The notes under the pieces were generated by a model, which saw only the letters and a list, made by a program, of their open reading frames with translations, was not told the origin of the DNA and did not search any database. A program made the translations under genes and the position numbers. Shown here piece after piece: positions 17,001 to 25,324 of a DNA stretch of 64,000 bases. This stretch comes from Chloroflexota bacterium (GTDB lineage: Bacteria > Chloroflexota > Ktedonobacteria > Ktedonobacterales > JADMIN01), in NCBI GenBank assembly GCA_021323855.1, contig JAJPKE010000026.1, positions 62,001 through 126,000 of the forward strand, written 5' to 3'. The stretch's first letter is position 1; each line of letters starts with the position of its first letter.

Positions 17001-18490
17001 CTGACCACCTCGCTACCGGCGTTGCTCAGCATTTCCGCCTGCTTCTCCGCTGGCACTGCGTTCGTTTCTTTCTGCCTATAAGGAAATGCGCCAGCGAGCA
17101 TGACAAGTAGCCAATAAACCAGCGCCGCGACGATGAAACCCAGGAAATAGCCCAGGCTGCTCGCGGCAAAAGGGCCTCTGGCGAACGGGCCGGTGAACCA
17201 GGGCGACGTAGTGAACGCCAATCCCACCAGGATGCCCGCGATCCAGGCGATGAGCGCCGGCCAGTGGACACCGCCCCAATAATAATAGGCGCTACCACGT
17301 TCGGTAGCGGTGAGTCCCGCTGTATCGTAGCCACGCCGCAGCAGCATATCCACCAGGAAAACAGCGCCCCAGGCAGCCAGACCATCGGCCAGTACTTGCA
17401 GAAAACTCTCGAATGGAGCAAAGAAGTTTTGCGCGACCACCATCACCACTATCGAACCGGCAATCATCAACACAGCATCTATGAGAACCGTCTTATAGCG
17501 GCGCATCTTCAGCCCCATCGCCAGCAGATTCAGGCCGGAGGAGTAGAGCGAGAGATCAGCCGCAGCCACCAGCCCGCCGATAGCTGTGAGCAGATAGGGA
17601 ATCGCCATCCACGAAGGTAGCGCGCCACCAATCGCCTGCACGGGATTGGCTGACGACGCCAAACCGGCCACGCTGCTAGAGAGCAGCACACCAGCCATGA
17701 TGAGAATGAAGAGTGGAATCGTCGAGCCGAGCGTCGTCCAGAAGATGACGCCACGCGCCCGGCAACAGCGCGGCAAGTAACGCGCGTAATCAGCGCCAGC
17801 GTTGATCCAGCCAATACCAGTACCGGCGGCGATGATGCTGAGCATTGCCAGTACACCAGTATCCCAGGGACCAGGTTTCGCGGAGAACACGACCATCCAG
17901 TTAGTTTTGGCAACCAGAAAGACGACGATGACGAGGGTGAGCAGGCCGAAGACCCAGGTGGCAGCCCGCTGAAGCCAGACGAGCGTTGCGTGGCCGAGCA
18001 GTCCGGCGGCCACTACCAGCACTGCTACGATGACAAGGCTTACGATGGTCCAGAGCATATTTGCAGGCAAACCAAAAATAGTGAACAGACCCAGCAACGC
18101 ATACGCCGCCGTGATGACACTGATGGTTTCCCAGCCGACCAGGCTGACCCAACTCAGCAACGTCGGCCCCAGGTTGCCGCGCGTGCCAAACGGCGCACGT
18201 GAGAGCGTCAGCGCGGGCGCGCCGCCCCAGACGCCAGCGACGCTCAGCGCGCCGACCAGCGCAAATGAGCCTGCCGAGCCGACCAGCGCCACCAGCGCGC
18301 TCTGCCAGAGATTCAGGCCAGCGGCAACCAGAATAGCGCCGTAGACGATGCCCAGAATGCCGATGTTCGCGGCAAACCAGACCCAGAATAGCTCAAATGG
18401 CCGACCATGCCGGTCCGCATCCGCGACAGGTTCGATGCCCTGCAATTCGATGGACCACACCTGATCTGTCCGGCGCGGCTGCTCGCCCAT
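16997..18490 (-). CDS. NCS1-family nucleobase permease (CodB-like)
   Basis: About 497 residues from the ATG at 18490, which has GGGGGAGAGG upstream; the frame is open to 18538. About twelve hydrophobic helices are seen. Helix 1 contains WVWFAANIGILGIVYGAIL and the region PFGTRGNLGPTLLSWVSLVG matches the cytosine/purine permease family. It imports a nucleobase or related compound (hydantoin, thiamine or nucleoside) with H+ or Na+. Coupled to a PfkB kinase by an ATGA overlap, it probably takes up the compound that the kinase phosphorylates. Confidence 0.88.
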   Translation of the reverse strand: MGEQPRRTDQVWSIELQGIEPVADADRHGRPFELFWVWFAANIGILGIVYGAILVAAGLNLWQSALVALVGSAGSFALVGALSVAGVWGGAPALTLSRAPFGTRGNLGPTLLSWVSLVGWETISVITAAYALLGLFTIFGLPANMLWTIVSLVIVAVLVVAAGLLGHATLVWLQRAATWVFGLLTLVIVVFLVAKTNWMVVFSAKPGPWDTGVLAMLSIIAAGTGIGWINAGADYARYLPRCCRARGVIFWTTLGSTIPLFILIMAGVLLSSSVAGLASSANPVQAIGGALPSWMAIPYLLTAIGGLVAAADLSLYSSGLNLLAMGLKMRRYKTVLIDAVLMIAGSIVVMVVAQNFFAPFESFLQVLADGLAAWGAVFLVDMLLRRGYDTAGLTATERGSAYYYWGGVHWPALIAWIAGILVGLAFTTSPWFTGPFARGPFAASSLGYFLGFIVAALVYWLLVMLAGAFPYRQKETNAVPAEKQAEMLSNAGSEVVR

Positions 18491-18534
18491 GCCCCTCTCC
18501 CCCTGACACTCACATGAGTCACAAACATTACAAT

Positions 18535-19824
18535 TCACGCACGCGCCTCGATGACGCCGCCGTTGCGCACGCGATAGCGATGCGCGTAGGCCAGTGTCTC
18601 AGACGGCAGGCTGGCGGCATCGGTGGTGGTGAGCAAGACCTGATCCAGTGGACGGACGGCCTGCAACAAATCTATTCGCCGCTGGGTGTCCAACTCGCTC
18701 AACACATCATCCAATAATAAGATTGGCTGGTCGCCGGTCTCGTGTTCGATATAGTCCAGTTCAGCCAGTTTGAGCGCCAGCGCGACGCTGCGCTGCTGGC
18801 CGCGCGAACCATAGATGGAGAGATCAATGCCGCCTGCCAGAAACGCCAGATCATCCCGGTGCGGACCGAGGACATTGGCCCCCTGGGCAATCTCGCGCCG
18901 CCGCAACTCACCCAGGCGCGCGCGCATACCGGCAATCACGTCTGCCATACCGCCACTGATATCACCATCATACGACGGACGATATACCAGTTGCAGTTGG
19001 TGCTGCTGGTCAGGAACCGTCTGAGCGCCACTATTCCTCACCTGGTCGTTTTCGCTGGCATCCTGGTCATTTTCATCACGTTCAGTGTTCTCGTCATCTT
19101 CATCTTCATCGCCCTCGTCATGGGCCAGCGCAGCATAGACGCGCGCCGCCGCTTCGCTGGCCTGCTCCAAAAACATCGCCCGTTCGCGCATGATTGGTGC
19201 TGCCAGGGTGGTCAGTTGTTCATCCCAAAAGTTGAGCGCTTGAGGAGTCTCTTCGCCATCGCGGATGCGCCGCAGCAGTGCGCCGCGCTGGAGCAGCACT
19301 TTCTGATACTGGCTGAGCGTGCGGCAATAGGAGGGATGCACCTGGCAGAGCGTCAGGTCCAGGAAGCGGCGGCGTTCCCCAGGCGAGCCGATGACCAGAT
19401 CAAGATCAGACGGTGAGAAAATGACGACGGTTATCTGGCCGATCAGGTCCATCGAGCGGCGAGCCACACCATTGACACGGATACGCTTGCGCGGCAGAGA
19501 CACCGGTGGCTGTGGCAACGCGCCCGCGCCAGTAGCAACCAGCGGCGCGTTATCGGAGACGACAACCTCTACCTGTACCTGGTCGCGCCGCCGCTCCGCC
19601 GTCACTTCCACACGGGCGAAATGACCTTCCGCGCCCCAGCGCACCAGTTCGCGCTCGTTGGTGGTGCGGAATGATCTGCTCGTCGCCGCCAGCGTCACCG
19701 CTTCGAGGATATTTGACTTGCCCTGCGCATTGCGCCCAGTAAAGACAATGAGGCCACCGGGGAGCGTCAGGTCCAAATGGGCATAGTTGCGAAAGTCGGT
19801 GAGACGCAGCCGCTCAACCCGCAT
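18535..19824 (-). CDS. recF: DNA replication/repair ATPase RecF with acidic insert
   Basis: 429 residues from ATG 19824, longer than the usual 360-380. Walker A is GRNAQGKSN (about 30-38), the ABC signature SRGQQRSVALALKLAE and Walker B PILLLDDVLSEL with its D-loop Asp. RecF loads RecA at gapped DNA with RecO and RecR. An extra segment, residues about 235-261 (HDEGDEDEDDENTERDENDQ and onward), is almost purely acidic and is not part of the RecF fold as known. Upstream lie two copies of a TGACA..TGTCA dyad that may control the gene. Confidence 0.95.
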   Translation of the reverse strand: MRVERLRLTDFRNYAHLDLTLPGGLIVFTGRNAQGKSNILEAVTLAATSRSFRTTNERELVRWGAEGHFARVEVTAERRRDQVQVEVVVSDNAPLVATGAGALPQPPVSLPRKRIRVNGVARRSMDLIGQITVVIFSPSDLDLVIGSPGERRRFLDLTLCQVHPSYCRTLSQYQKVLLQRGALLRRIRDGEETPQALNFWDEQLTTLAAPIMRERAMFLEQASEAAARVYAALAHDEGDEDEDDENTERDENDQDASENDQVRNSGAQTVPDQQHQLQLVYRPSYDGDISGGMADVIAGMRARLGELRRREIAQGANVLGPHRDDLAFLAGGIDLSIYGSRGQQRSVALALKLAELDYIEHETGDQPILLLDDVLSELDTQRRIDLLQAVRPLDQVLLTTTDAASLPSETLAYAHRYRVRNGGVIEARA

Positions 19825-20000
19825 CAGGTACACCCCTTCTTCGTCCTCATCTGTCAGATCAGGTCATGGTAGCCATTGTAGCAGGCGTGGGAGTTCATCT
19901 TCCTCTGTCTTCCTGGTCTCTTCTTATCTCCTCTTATCTCTTTCCGGCAGAGGCGGCAAAAACTGGCGAAATGGGTTTAAGGCTGAGGTGTGCGCGTTTG

Positions 20001-20071
20001 TATGACAAAACTGTCAGCAAATGATGACAGAAAGATGCCTCCAACCTCCCAATTATGACAAAACTGTCAGC
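20001..20071. promoter_or_regulatory. Paired dyad repeat upstream of recF
   Basis: The 18-mer TATGACAAAACTGTCAGC occurs at 20001-20018 and exactly again at 20054-20071 (period 53 bp). Each contains the inverted repeat TGACA-AAAC-TGTCA, an operator-like dyad. It lies 180-250 bp upstream of recF on an otherwise featureless stretch. Confidence 0.5.
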
Positions 20072-20264
20072 GAAAAATGGGGGATTTTCATGTGAAAGAC
20101 AGCCAATATACGGTATACTTTCTTTCGTGATCGCGGTACTGGTGGTGGTGTGGTTGAGGCACAGGCCAGCGATGTGGTGTGGTTGCTGTTGGGTGGTAGT
20201 GTCGTCTGGTGTCTGGTTTGCTGTGGTCACGCCTTCATAGCCCCCTTGCGGATGCAGAGCATAA

Positions 20265-20291
20265 CCCCTTCTCCGCGAGGGGCTTTTCTTT
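20265..20291 (+). terminator. Possible rho-independent terminator
   Basis: CCCCT..AGGGG hairpin (20265-20282) followed by CTTTTCTTT on the plus strand. No recognisable plus-strand gene lies upstream, so it may close a small unrecognised transcript. Confidence 0.35.
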
Positions 20292-20301
20292 GCCGTTTTA
20301 A

Positions 20302-20345
20302 GCTTCTATCACGCTTCTATCACGCTTCTATCACGCTTCTATCAC
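20302..20345. repeat. 11-bp tandem repeat across the aroA stop codon
   Basis: GCTTCTATCAC is repeated four times without change (20302, 20313, 20324, 20335). The last unit encodes the C-terminus of AroA, and the stop TGA at 20331-20333 lies within the array. Confidence 0.9.
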
Positions 20346-21776
20346 GCGCACCTCTGCGCCCAACACGCCGAGCGTCGTGAAGAATCCCGGATAGCTCTTG
20401 GCAACGGCGTCTGCGCCTGTAATGGTCAGCCCGTTGGCGCTACGCAGCGCGGCGATGGCCAGCGCCTGCACCAGCCGGTGATCGTCATGTCCCTGCACAG
20501 TGACGCCACCAGCGATTCCCGCCGGTCGCCCACGCACCGTGATGCTCTCAGCGCCAGGATGTGCATCTGCGCCAGCCAGTTGCAGTTCGGCGCAGAGGTC
20601 GCCAATGCGGTCGCTCTCCTTCAGCCGCAGCGTCGCCACTTGCTCGAAGCTGCTTTCCCCTTCGGCAAAACAGGTGGCAGCCACCAGCGCCGGAACGCTA
20701 TCAATGCAGGCGTCGCCGTCAATCCGTGCGCCACGCAAACGCCCACCCGTTGCTAGTTCGAGCGTTGCCAGAGTCATCCCTACTGGCGCATCTTCTGATG
20801 TGATCGGTGTGACGTGAATTGGCGCACCCATTGCGTGGAGCGCCGCCAGTAGCCCCTGCACATCTGCCTCGCCCGTGGGCAGGCGCGCCAACCGCAATGG
20901 CCTGCCCAACGTGAGCGCCGCCGCCACCAGCGCAGCCGCCGTTGGGCCGTCGCCCGGCACGTCGTAGACGCCCGCGCGAAACGTCTGCCCACCCGGCACA
21001 CGAAACCGCAGGAGATCGGGTGACGCTTCAGCCTGGATGCCAGCCGCCGCCAGCGCCCGCAACGTCGCATATATCAGTGGTTGCGAGCGCAACCCATCCA
21101 CGACCTGAATATCGAGTCCCAGCGGCAGCAGCGGCGCAAGATAGAGCAACGCGCTGAGGTACTGTGAACTGCGCGCGCCGGAGACCTTGACCACGCCTCC
21201 TCCATGCCGCTGGCTGCCATACAGTGTAATCGGCAACTGGCCATCTGGACCGCCTGACTCTGACTCGACGCCAAGCGATGCCAGCGAATGCAGCAGATCG
21301 GCATTTGGGCGACGGCCCAGCGAATCAGGATGATCGGTGACGAAGGATATTTCGGGTAGCAGCGCGCCGAGGCCCAGCAGCAGCCGCAGCACCGCGCCAG
21401 CATTCCCCACGTTGAGCGTGCCATCCGGCGGAGCTATCAACCGCCCGCCAGTGCCCTGTACCCGCGCCTGCCATGTAGGTATGCCCGATGTCTCTTGTAC
21501 GGCTGGCTCCCACGCGACCTGCGCGCCCAGCGCCCGCAACGCCCGCACCAGCACAGCGGTATCGTCGCTCAGCGCGGGGAAGCGCACGATGCTTTCACCC
21601 TCCGCCAGTAGCGCATTCAAAAGGTAGCGCAGGGTATAGTACTTCGAGCCGGGTAACTCGATGGCGACCGGCCCGTGCTGCTGACCTTCAATACGCTTCG
21701 CGCCGCGCACGAACACGGTATGCGGCGAGCGCTCATCTACCGGAAGATCAGCATTTTTCTGTAGGGGTGTTGACAT
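20331..21776 (-). CDS. aroA: 3-phosphoshikimate 1-carboxyvinyltransferase (EPSP synthase)
   Basis: 481 residues, slightly longer than the typical 430. It condenses shikimate-3-phosphate with phosphoenolpyruvate in chorismate synthesis. Family motifs: IELPGSKYYTLRYLLNALLA near residue 38 (PEP/substrate loop, normally PGSKS), the NVGNAGAVLRLLLG stretch (normally NSGTTMR), LRLKESDRIGDLCAEL and GHDDHRLVQALAIAAL near the C-terminus. The Tyr in GSKYYTLRY and the NAGAVLR variant differ from well-studied class I/II enzymes. The C-terminal codons are part of an 11-bp tandem repeat. Confidence 0.9.
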   Translation of the reverse strand: MSTPLQKNADLPVDERSPHTVFVRGAKRIEGQQHGPVAIELPGSKYYTLRYLLNALLAEGESIVRFPALSDDTAVLVRALRALGAQVAWEPAVQETSGIPTWQARVQGTGGRLIAPPDGTLNVGNAGAVLRLLLGLGALLPEISFVTDHPDSLGRRPNADLLHSLASLGVESESGGPDGQLPITLYGSQRHGGGVVKVSGARSSQYLSALLYLAPLLPLGLDIQVVDGLRSQPLIYATLRALAAAGIQAEASPDLLRFRVPGGQTFRAGVYDVPGDGPTAAALVAAALTLGRPLRLARLPTGEADVQGLLAALHAMGAPIHVTPITSEDAPVGMTLATLELATGGRLRGARIDGDACIDSVPALVAATCFAEGESSFEQVATLRLKESDRIGDLCAELQLAGADAHPGAESITVRGRPAGIAGGVTVQGHDDHRLVQALAIAALRSANGLTITGADAVAKSYPGFFTTLGVLGAEVRVIEA

Positions 21777-21799
21777 AGTGACATACTTTCAGGCATACT
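21770..21799 (+). promoter_or_regulatory. Candidate promoter toward the response regulator
   Basis: TTGACA at 21770-21775, 18-bp spacer, CATACT at 21794-21799. The -35 box overlaps the divergent aroA start codon; CATACTTT is also repeated at 21782 and 21794. Confidence 0.35.
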
Positions 21800-22002
21800 T
21801 TGGTTTCCCACTACTATTGTACGCCACTGTCCTCATAAACAATGGAGTTGTGAGGAGGGCAGATTGCGCTGTTCGCGGACGCCCTGGTATGAAACCTGCC
21901 GTGTAAATGTCTCCTGGCAGCAGGTATCCAGATAGACCGCGAACCGTGTTTCGTCAGGCGAATTGTCCGATAGCTGTGCGCTACAGGTGAGGGGAGAAAC
22001 GT

Positions 22003-22464
22003 ATGGACGCATTCAATGATGGGTGGAATGAACGTCGTAGTTCGCGCTCCGTCTCAGCATCGGCGGGCGCCAGACGCGACTATGTGCTGGTGATTGACGA
22101 TGATCCGGGCATCGTTGATCTCCTGGTGGCGCTGCTGCATGAAGATGAAGGGTTTCCGGTGCGCACCGCGCATAGTGTGGGGCAGGTCTTGGCGCAGACA
22201 CCGCCAGAGCCGCCGGGCCTGATCCTCCTTGATATGACATTGCCGGGCGAAGAAAGCGATGCGCTCGCGTCACGCTTGCGGCTGCTGCCCGGTTGGGACG
22301 ATACCCCCATCGTCCTCTGCTCCGGGCAGGACTATCTGCACGAGATTGCGCTACGTGTCGGCGCGGCTGGCTATCTGAGCAAACCATTCTCGCTCGATAC
22401 TGTCGCAGAACTGGCGCACCGCTATTTGCCGGACCCGCTGCAACGCGATCCACACTTCCCGTAG
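22003..22464 (+). CDS. Single-domain response regulator
   Basis: 153 residues, a CheY-like receiver with a short N-terminal tail and no output domain. The acidic pocket IDDDPG is at 31-36, the phosphoacceptor Asp77 in LILLDMTLPG, the switch Ser107 in VLCSGQD and the conserved Lys127 in YLSKPF. It would be phosphorylated by a histidine kinase that is not in this window. GAGGGGAG precedes the start. It lies 80 bp upstream of folD in the same direction. Confidence 0.9.
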   Translation: MDAFNDGWNERRSSRSVSASAGARRDYVLVIDDDPGIVDLLVALLHEDEGFPVRTAHSVGQVLAQTPPEPPGLILLDMTLPGEESDALASRLRLLPGWDDTPIVLCSGQDYLHEIALRVGAAGYLSKPFSLDTVAELAHRYLPDPLQRDPHFP

Positions 22465-22544
22465 CACGTCCTGATCTGGGCGCAACATGCCGCATGGTGG
22501 CGCATGGTATAGTACCTGGGCGGATTGCCGAGTGTGGAGGGAAG

Positions 22545-23393
22545 ATGATGCCCCAGGGCGCTGTATTGCTGGATGGCCGTCGCCTGGCTGATGAATTGCG
22601 GGCGCAGTTGTTGCGCACTGCCGCGCGCCGCGCCGAGGAACGCGGGCGTCCGGTGTGCATCGCGCTCGTGGCGGTGGGCGACGACCCGACGGCGGCGCTC
22701 TACGCCGGGCAGGTGGCGCGTTCCTGCCTGCGCACCGGCCTGGATTGCCTCTTGCGCTCGTTTCCCGTCAGCACCACTGAGATGCAGCTACGCGCGGCGG
22801 TGGAACACCTGGGCGCGCAGGACGAGGTTGACGGCGTGGTGTTGCTGCTGCCGCTGCCCGCGCATATCCGCCAGCGCGTTGTCACGGAAGTATTGCCACC
22901 GGAGAAGGATATTGACGGCCTGGGTCCGCGCAACGCCGGGCATCTGATGCTCGGCTTTCCCAGCTTCGTGCCCAGCACCGCAGACGCCGCGCTGGAACTC
23001 CTGCGCCACGCGGGCATCCCATTGCAGGGGCAGAACGCCGTGGTCGTTGGGCGCGGCACCGCCGGCGGCAAGCCCGCCGCGCTGCTCTTCCTGCGTGAGA
23101 ACGCCACCGTCACCCTCTGCCACTCGCGCACGCCCGACCTCGCTGGCATCACACGGCAGGCAGATATTCTCTTCAGCAGCGTGGGACGCTATCACTGCAT
23201 CACCGGCGCGATGGTCAAGCCGGGCGCGGTGGTACTGGACGCAGGCATGAACTCAGTGGATGGGCGGCTGGTCGGTGATGTCGAGTTCGCCTCTGTGCGC
23301 AAGGTCGCCAGCTATGTCACGCCGGTTCCCGGTGGACTCGGCCCGCTGACCAATCTGATGCTGATTCGCCATGCGCTGATCGGCCCCTCGTAA
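22545..23393 (+). CDS. folD: FolD-like methylenetetrahydrofolate dehydrogenase lacking catalytic Lys
   Basis: 282 residues from the ATG at 22545 with GGAGGGAAG upstream. The fold is clear: PEKDIDGLGPRNAGHLMLGF, the Rossmann loop GRGTAGGKPAALLFL and TPVPGGLGPLT at the C-terminus. FolD normally oxidises 5,10-methylene-THF and hydrolyses the methenyl product. In canonical FolD the pattern YxxxK carries the catalytic lysine; here Tyr53 is followed by AGQV, so position 57 is Val. The partner Gln of VQLPLP is Leu101 (LLLPLP), and the usual PCTP motif is PSTA. Folate chemistry is therefore doubtful, especially the cyclohydrolase step. Confidence 0.85.
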   Translation: MMPQGAVLLDGRRLADELRAQLLRTAARRAEERGRPVCIALVAVGDDPTAALYAGQVARSCLRTGLDCLLRSFPVSTTEMQLRAAVEHLGAQDEVDGVVLLLPLPAHIRQRVVTEVLPPEKDIDGLGPRNAGHLMLGFPSFVPSTADAALELLRHAGIPLQGQNAVVVGRGTAGGKPAALLFLRENATVTLCHSRTPDLAGITRQADILFSSVGRYHCITGAMVKPGAVVLDAGMNSVDGRLVGDVEFASVRKVASYVTPVPGGLGPLTNLMLIRHALIGPS

Positions 23394-23402
23394 CAAGTGC
23401 CG

Positions 23403-23440
23403 GTCGCTCACACGCAGGAAGTGGTGTGAGCGACATCTTT
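23403..23440 (+). terminator. Hairpin terminator after folD
   Basis: GTCGCTCACAC (23403-23413) pairs perfectly with GTGTGAGCGAC (23424-23434) over a 10-base loop, followed by ATCTTTG. An 11-bp stem directly after the folD stop. Confidence 0.7.
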
Positions 23441-23581
23441 GTATTGCCAACACTCACACTGCGCCTGTGCGCCAGGGCATAGGAACACGCGCCTCCTTCC
23501 TCTACACTAGATGACAACGATACTGCGGTCTGCGCCAGCGACCCATCTCTTGTTCGTCATGTTCGAGGAGGATTCGGTCTC

Positions 23582-24997
23582 ATGCGTCCTATTACTGGTA
23601 TTTTCGCCGTGCGCACTCTACGCCGCACAATCTCGGTCTCACGCGCCGGAGTCGTCATGGTGCCGTTGCTGGCGGTGTTGCTGCTCAGCGCCTGCACCAC
23701 CACCAGTGGAACTGTGGGGAATAATCCTCACAATGCTGGCAATCCCAACGCGCCCATCACCAGCGGCCAGCCGCCCACACCCACGGTTTCTTCTGCCGAT
23801 GCCACGCCGACGCCGCTCCCACCGCCGCCCACCTCAGCCACCGATTGCTCGCAGGTGCCAGGATTCAGCGGGGCGGGCGCGGCCAGCGCGGGCAGCGAGT
23901 TCAGCGACGTATCGTTCCCCAGCGGCTCCGTCAGCACCACCGGCAGCACCTTTACCGATGTCTATACATTCCAGATCATCAATGTTTGCACCAACAACAG
24001 CGACGCCAATAGCGTGCGCAACTTCTTTTCCAGCAACCTGCCGGGATATGGCTGGGGGCAGAGCGCGACCTATCCTTATCACGGCAACGTTGCCAGCAAT
24101 TGCGGCGACCCGTATTGCTGGCGCAAGGCGAACGGTGTCGTGCGCTACGTTTCGCTGGAAAACGTCAATTCCACCGGCTCACTGGCCGTCTATTCGTTGC
24201 GGCTGGCGACGGCTCCCACGCCGACCTTCAATATGGTGGATCGCTATAACAGCCAGAATGTGCCGCAGGGAACAACCGTCACGGTGACGGCAAGCTGTGG
24301 CAACGGCGAGCAGATGGTCGGCGGCGGCTATTGGATTTCCGACAGCAATGTCATATATGAGCCTGGGGAGAGCTATCCCTCCAGCGCGAGCGCCTGGACC
24401 TCCGCCATCCAGAACAACTCACCGCAGACGATGCAGCTCTGGACGTATGTGGAATGTGTCCAGGCCAATTTCCCTCTCAACGTGCAGATTCTCAGCAAGT
24501 CGCTCTCGCTGGCGGCTGGCGGGATGGCGCCGGTCTATACAGAGTGCCCAGCGTCGGCAACCGTGGCTGTGGGCGGCGGATTCCGCACCTCTGACCCCAG
24601 CGGCCTCACCGGTTGGGCAGTCACCTCGACGCCAGGAGTTGATTTCGATAGCAATGCCTGGACGGTCAATGTGCAGGCCAAGTTCGGCGCGCTCACCGAA
24701 ACGACCTACCTGCTCTGCGCCAGCGCCAATGCCGTCTCATCGCGCATTGCATATAGCTCGATCCATGCGATTGGCCCAAGCGGCTATGACAACCAGGTGC
24801 TTACCTGCAACGCGAACGAGTATGCGACCGATGGCGGTTTTACCTACAATCTGGGCAGCGAGGGGAACGTCTTCTATTACATGAGCGCGCCTGCGAGCGC
24901 ATCTACCTGGATAGCCTATTCCTACAACCGCGACTCATCTTCGTCGCACGACATCTCTTCTGCGACGTTCTGCGTGACGCCCAATCCCGTCTTCTAA
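23582..24997 (+). CDS. Secreted lipoprotein, duplicated-family domain plus C-terminal repeats
   Basis: 471 residues. A signal with lipobox LLLSAC is followed by a Pro/Thr linker and then a domain beginning DCSQVPGFSGAGAASAGSEF and including YPYHGNVASNCGDPYCWRK, with four conserved cysteines. The same domain follows the linker of the neighbouring lipoprotein at 25325. The remaining 250 residues contain repeated GGG-Y/F-x(2)-S/D motifs with Cys pairs, as in secreted surface proteins. GAGGAGGAT is the ribosome-binding site. Function unknown. Confidence 0.8.
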   Translation: MRPITGIFAVRTLRRTISVSRAGVVMVPLLAVLLLSACTTTSGTVGNNPHNAGNPNAPITSGQPPTPTVSSADATPTPLPPPPTSATDCSQVPGFSGAGAASAGSEFSDVSFPSGSVSTTGSTFTDVYTFQIINVCTNNSDANSVRNFFSSNLPGYGWGQSATYPYHGNVASNCGDPYCWRKANGVVRYVSLENVNSTGSLAVYSLRLATAPTPTFNMVDRYNSQNVPQGTTVTVTASCGNGEQMVGGGYWISDSNVIYEPGESYPSSASAWTSAIQNNSPQTMQLWTYVECVQANFPLNVQILSKSLSLAAGGMAPVYTECPASATVAVGGGFRTSDPSGLTGWAVTSTPGVDFDSNAWTVNVQAKFGALTETTYLLCASANAVSSRIAYSSIHAIGPSGYDNQVLTCNANEYATDGGFTYNLGSEGNVFYYMSAPASASTWIAYSYNRDSSSSHDISSATFCVTPNPVF

Positions 24998-25026
24998 GCA
25001 GTTACTTCTCCGGCGAGAGCCAGCAA

Positions 25027-25060
25027 GGGGCGAGCACATCCACGCCGGTGTGCCCGCCCC
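25027..25060 (+). terminator. Hairpin terminator after the 23582 lipoprotein gene
   Basis: GGGGCG-A-GCACA and TGTGC-C-CGCCCC form a long GC-rich stem interrupted by one mismatch, followed by TGTGTATTTG. Confidence 0.65.
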
Positions 25061-25234
25061 TGTGTATTTGTAAATTCCGCAAAAAGGACTAGCCAAAACA
25101 GCGATGATGTGGGAAGATAGGAGGCATCATTTCATCGCATATCCGGTGGCGCGTCTGAGGCCGGAATCCCGACCCCTATAACGGTTTTGCGCGCAAGGGT
25201 GGCGCCCAACGATAGTGGCGCGCTCAGCATGTAG

Positions 25235-25301
25235 AGTGTGTTTGGCGTGTTTGGCATATGTAGCGATTTGGCAGTTGTAGTGTGTTTGGCGTGTTTGGCA
25301 T
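25235..25301. repeat. 23-bp direct repeat upstream of a lipoprotein gene
   Basis: The segment starting AGTGTGTTTGGCGTGTTTGG occurs at 25235-25257 and identically at 25279-25301 (44 bp apart). Each has two TTTGGC cores 10 bp apart. It ends 24 bp upstream of the start codon at 25325, a position suited to control of that gene. Confidence 0.7.
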
Positions 25302-25324
25302 GTTGTGCGGAGGGGTGTATTTTG

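Noticed and set aside
19934..20230. 98-residue minus-strand frame upstream of recF
   Set aside because: Low-complexity N-terminus, no ribosome-binding site, and it covers the paired dyads.
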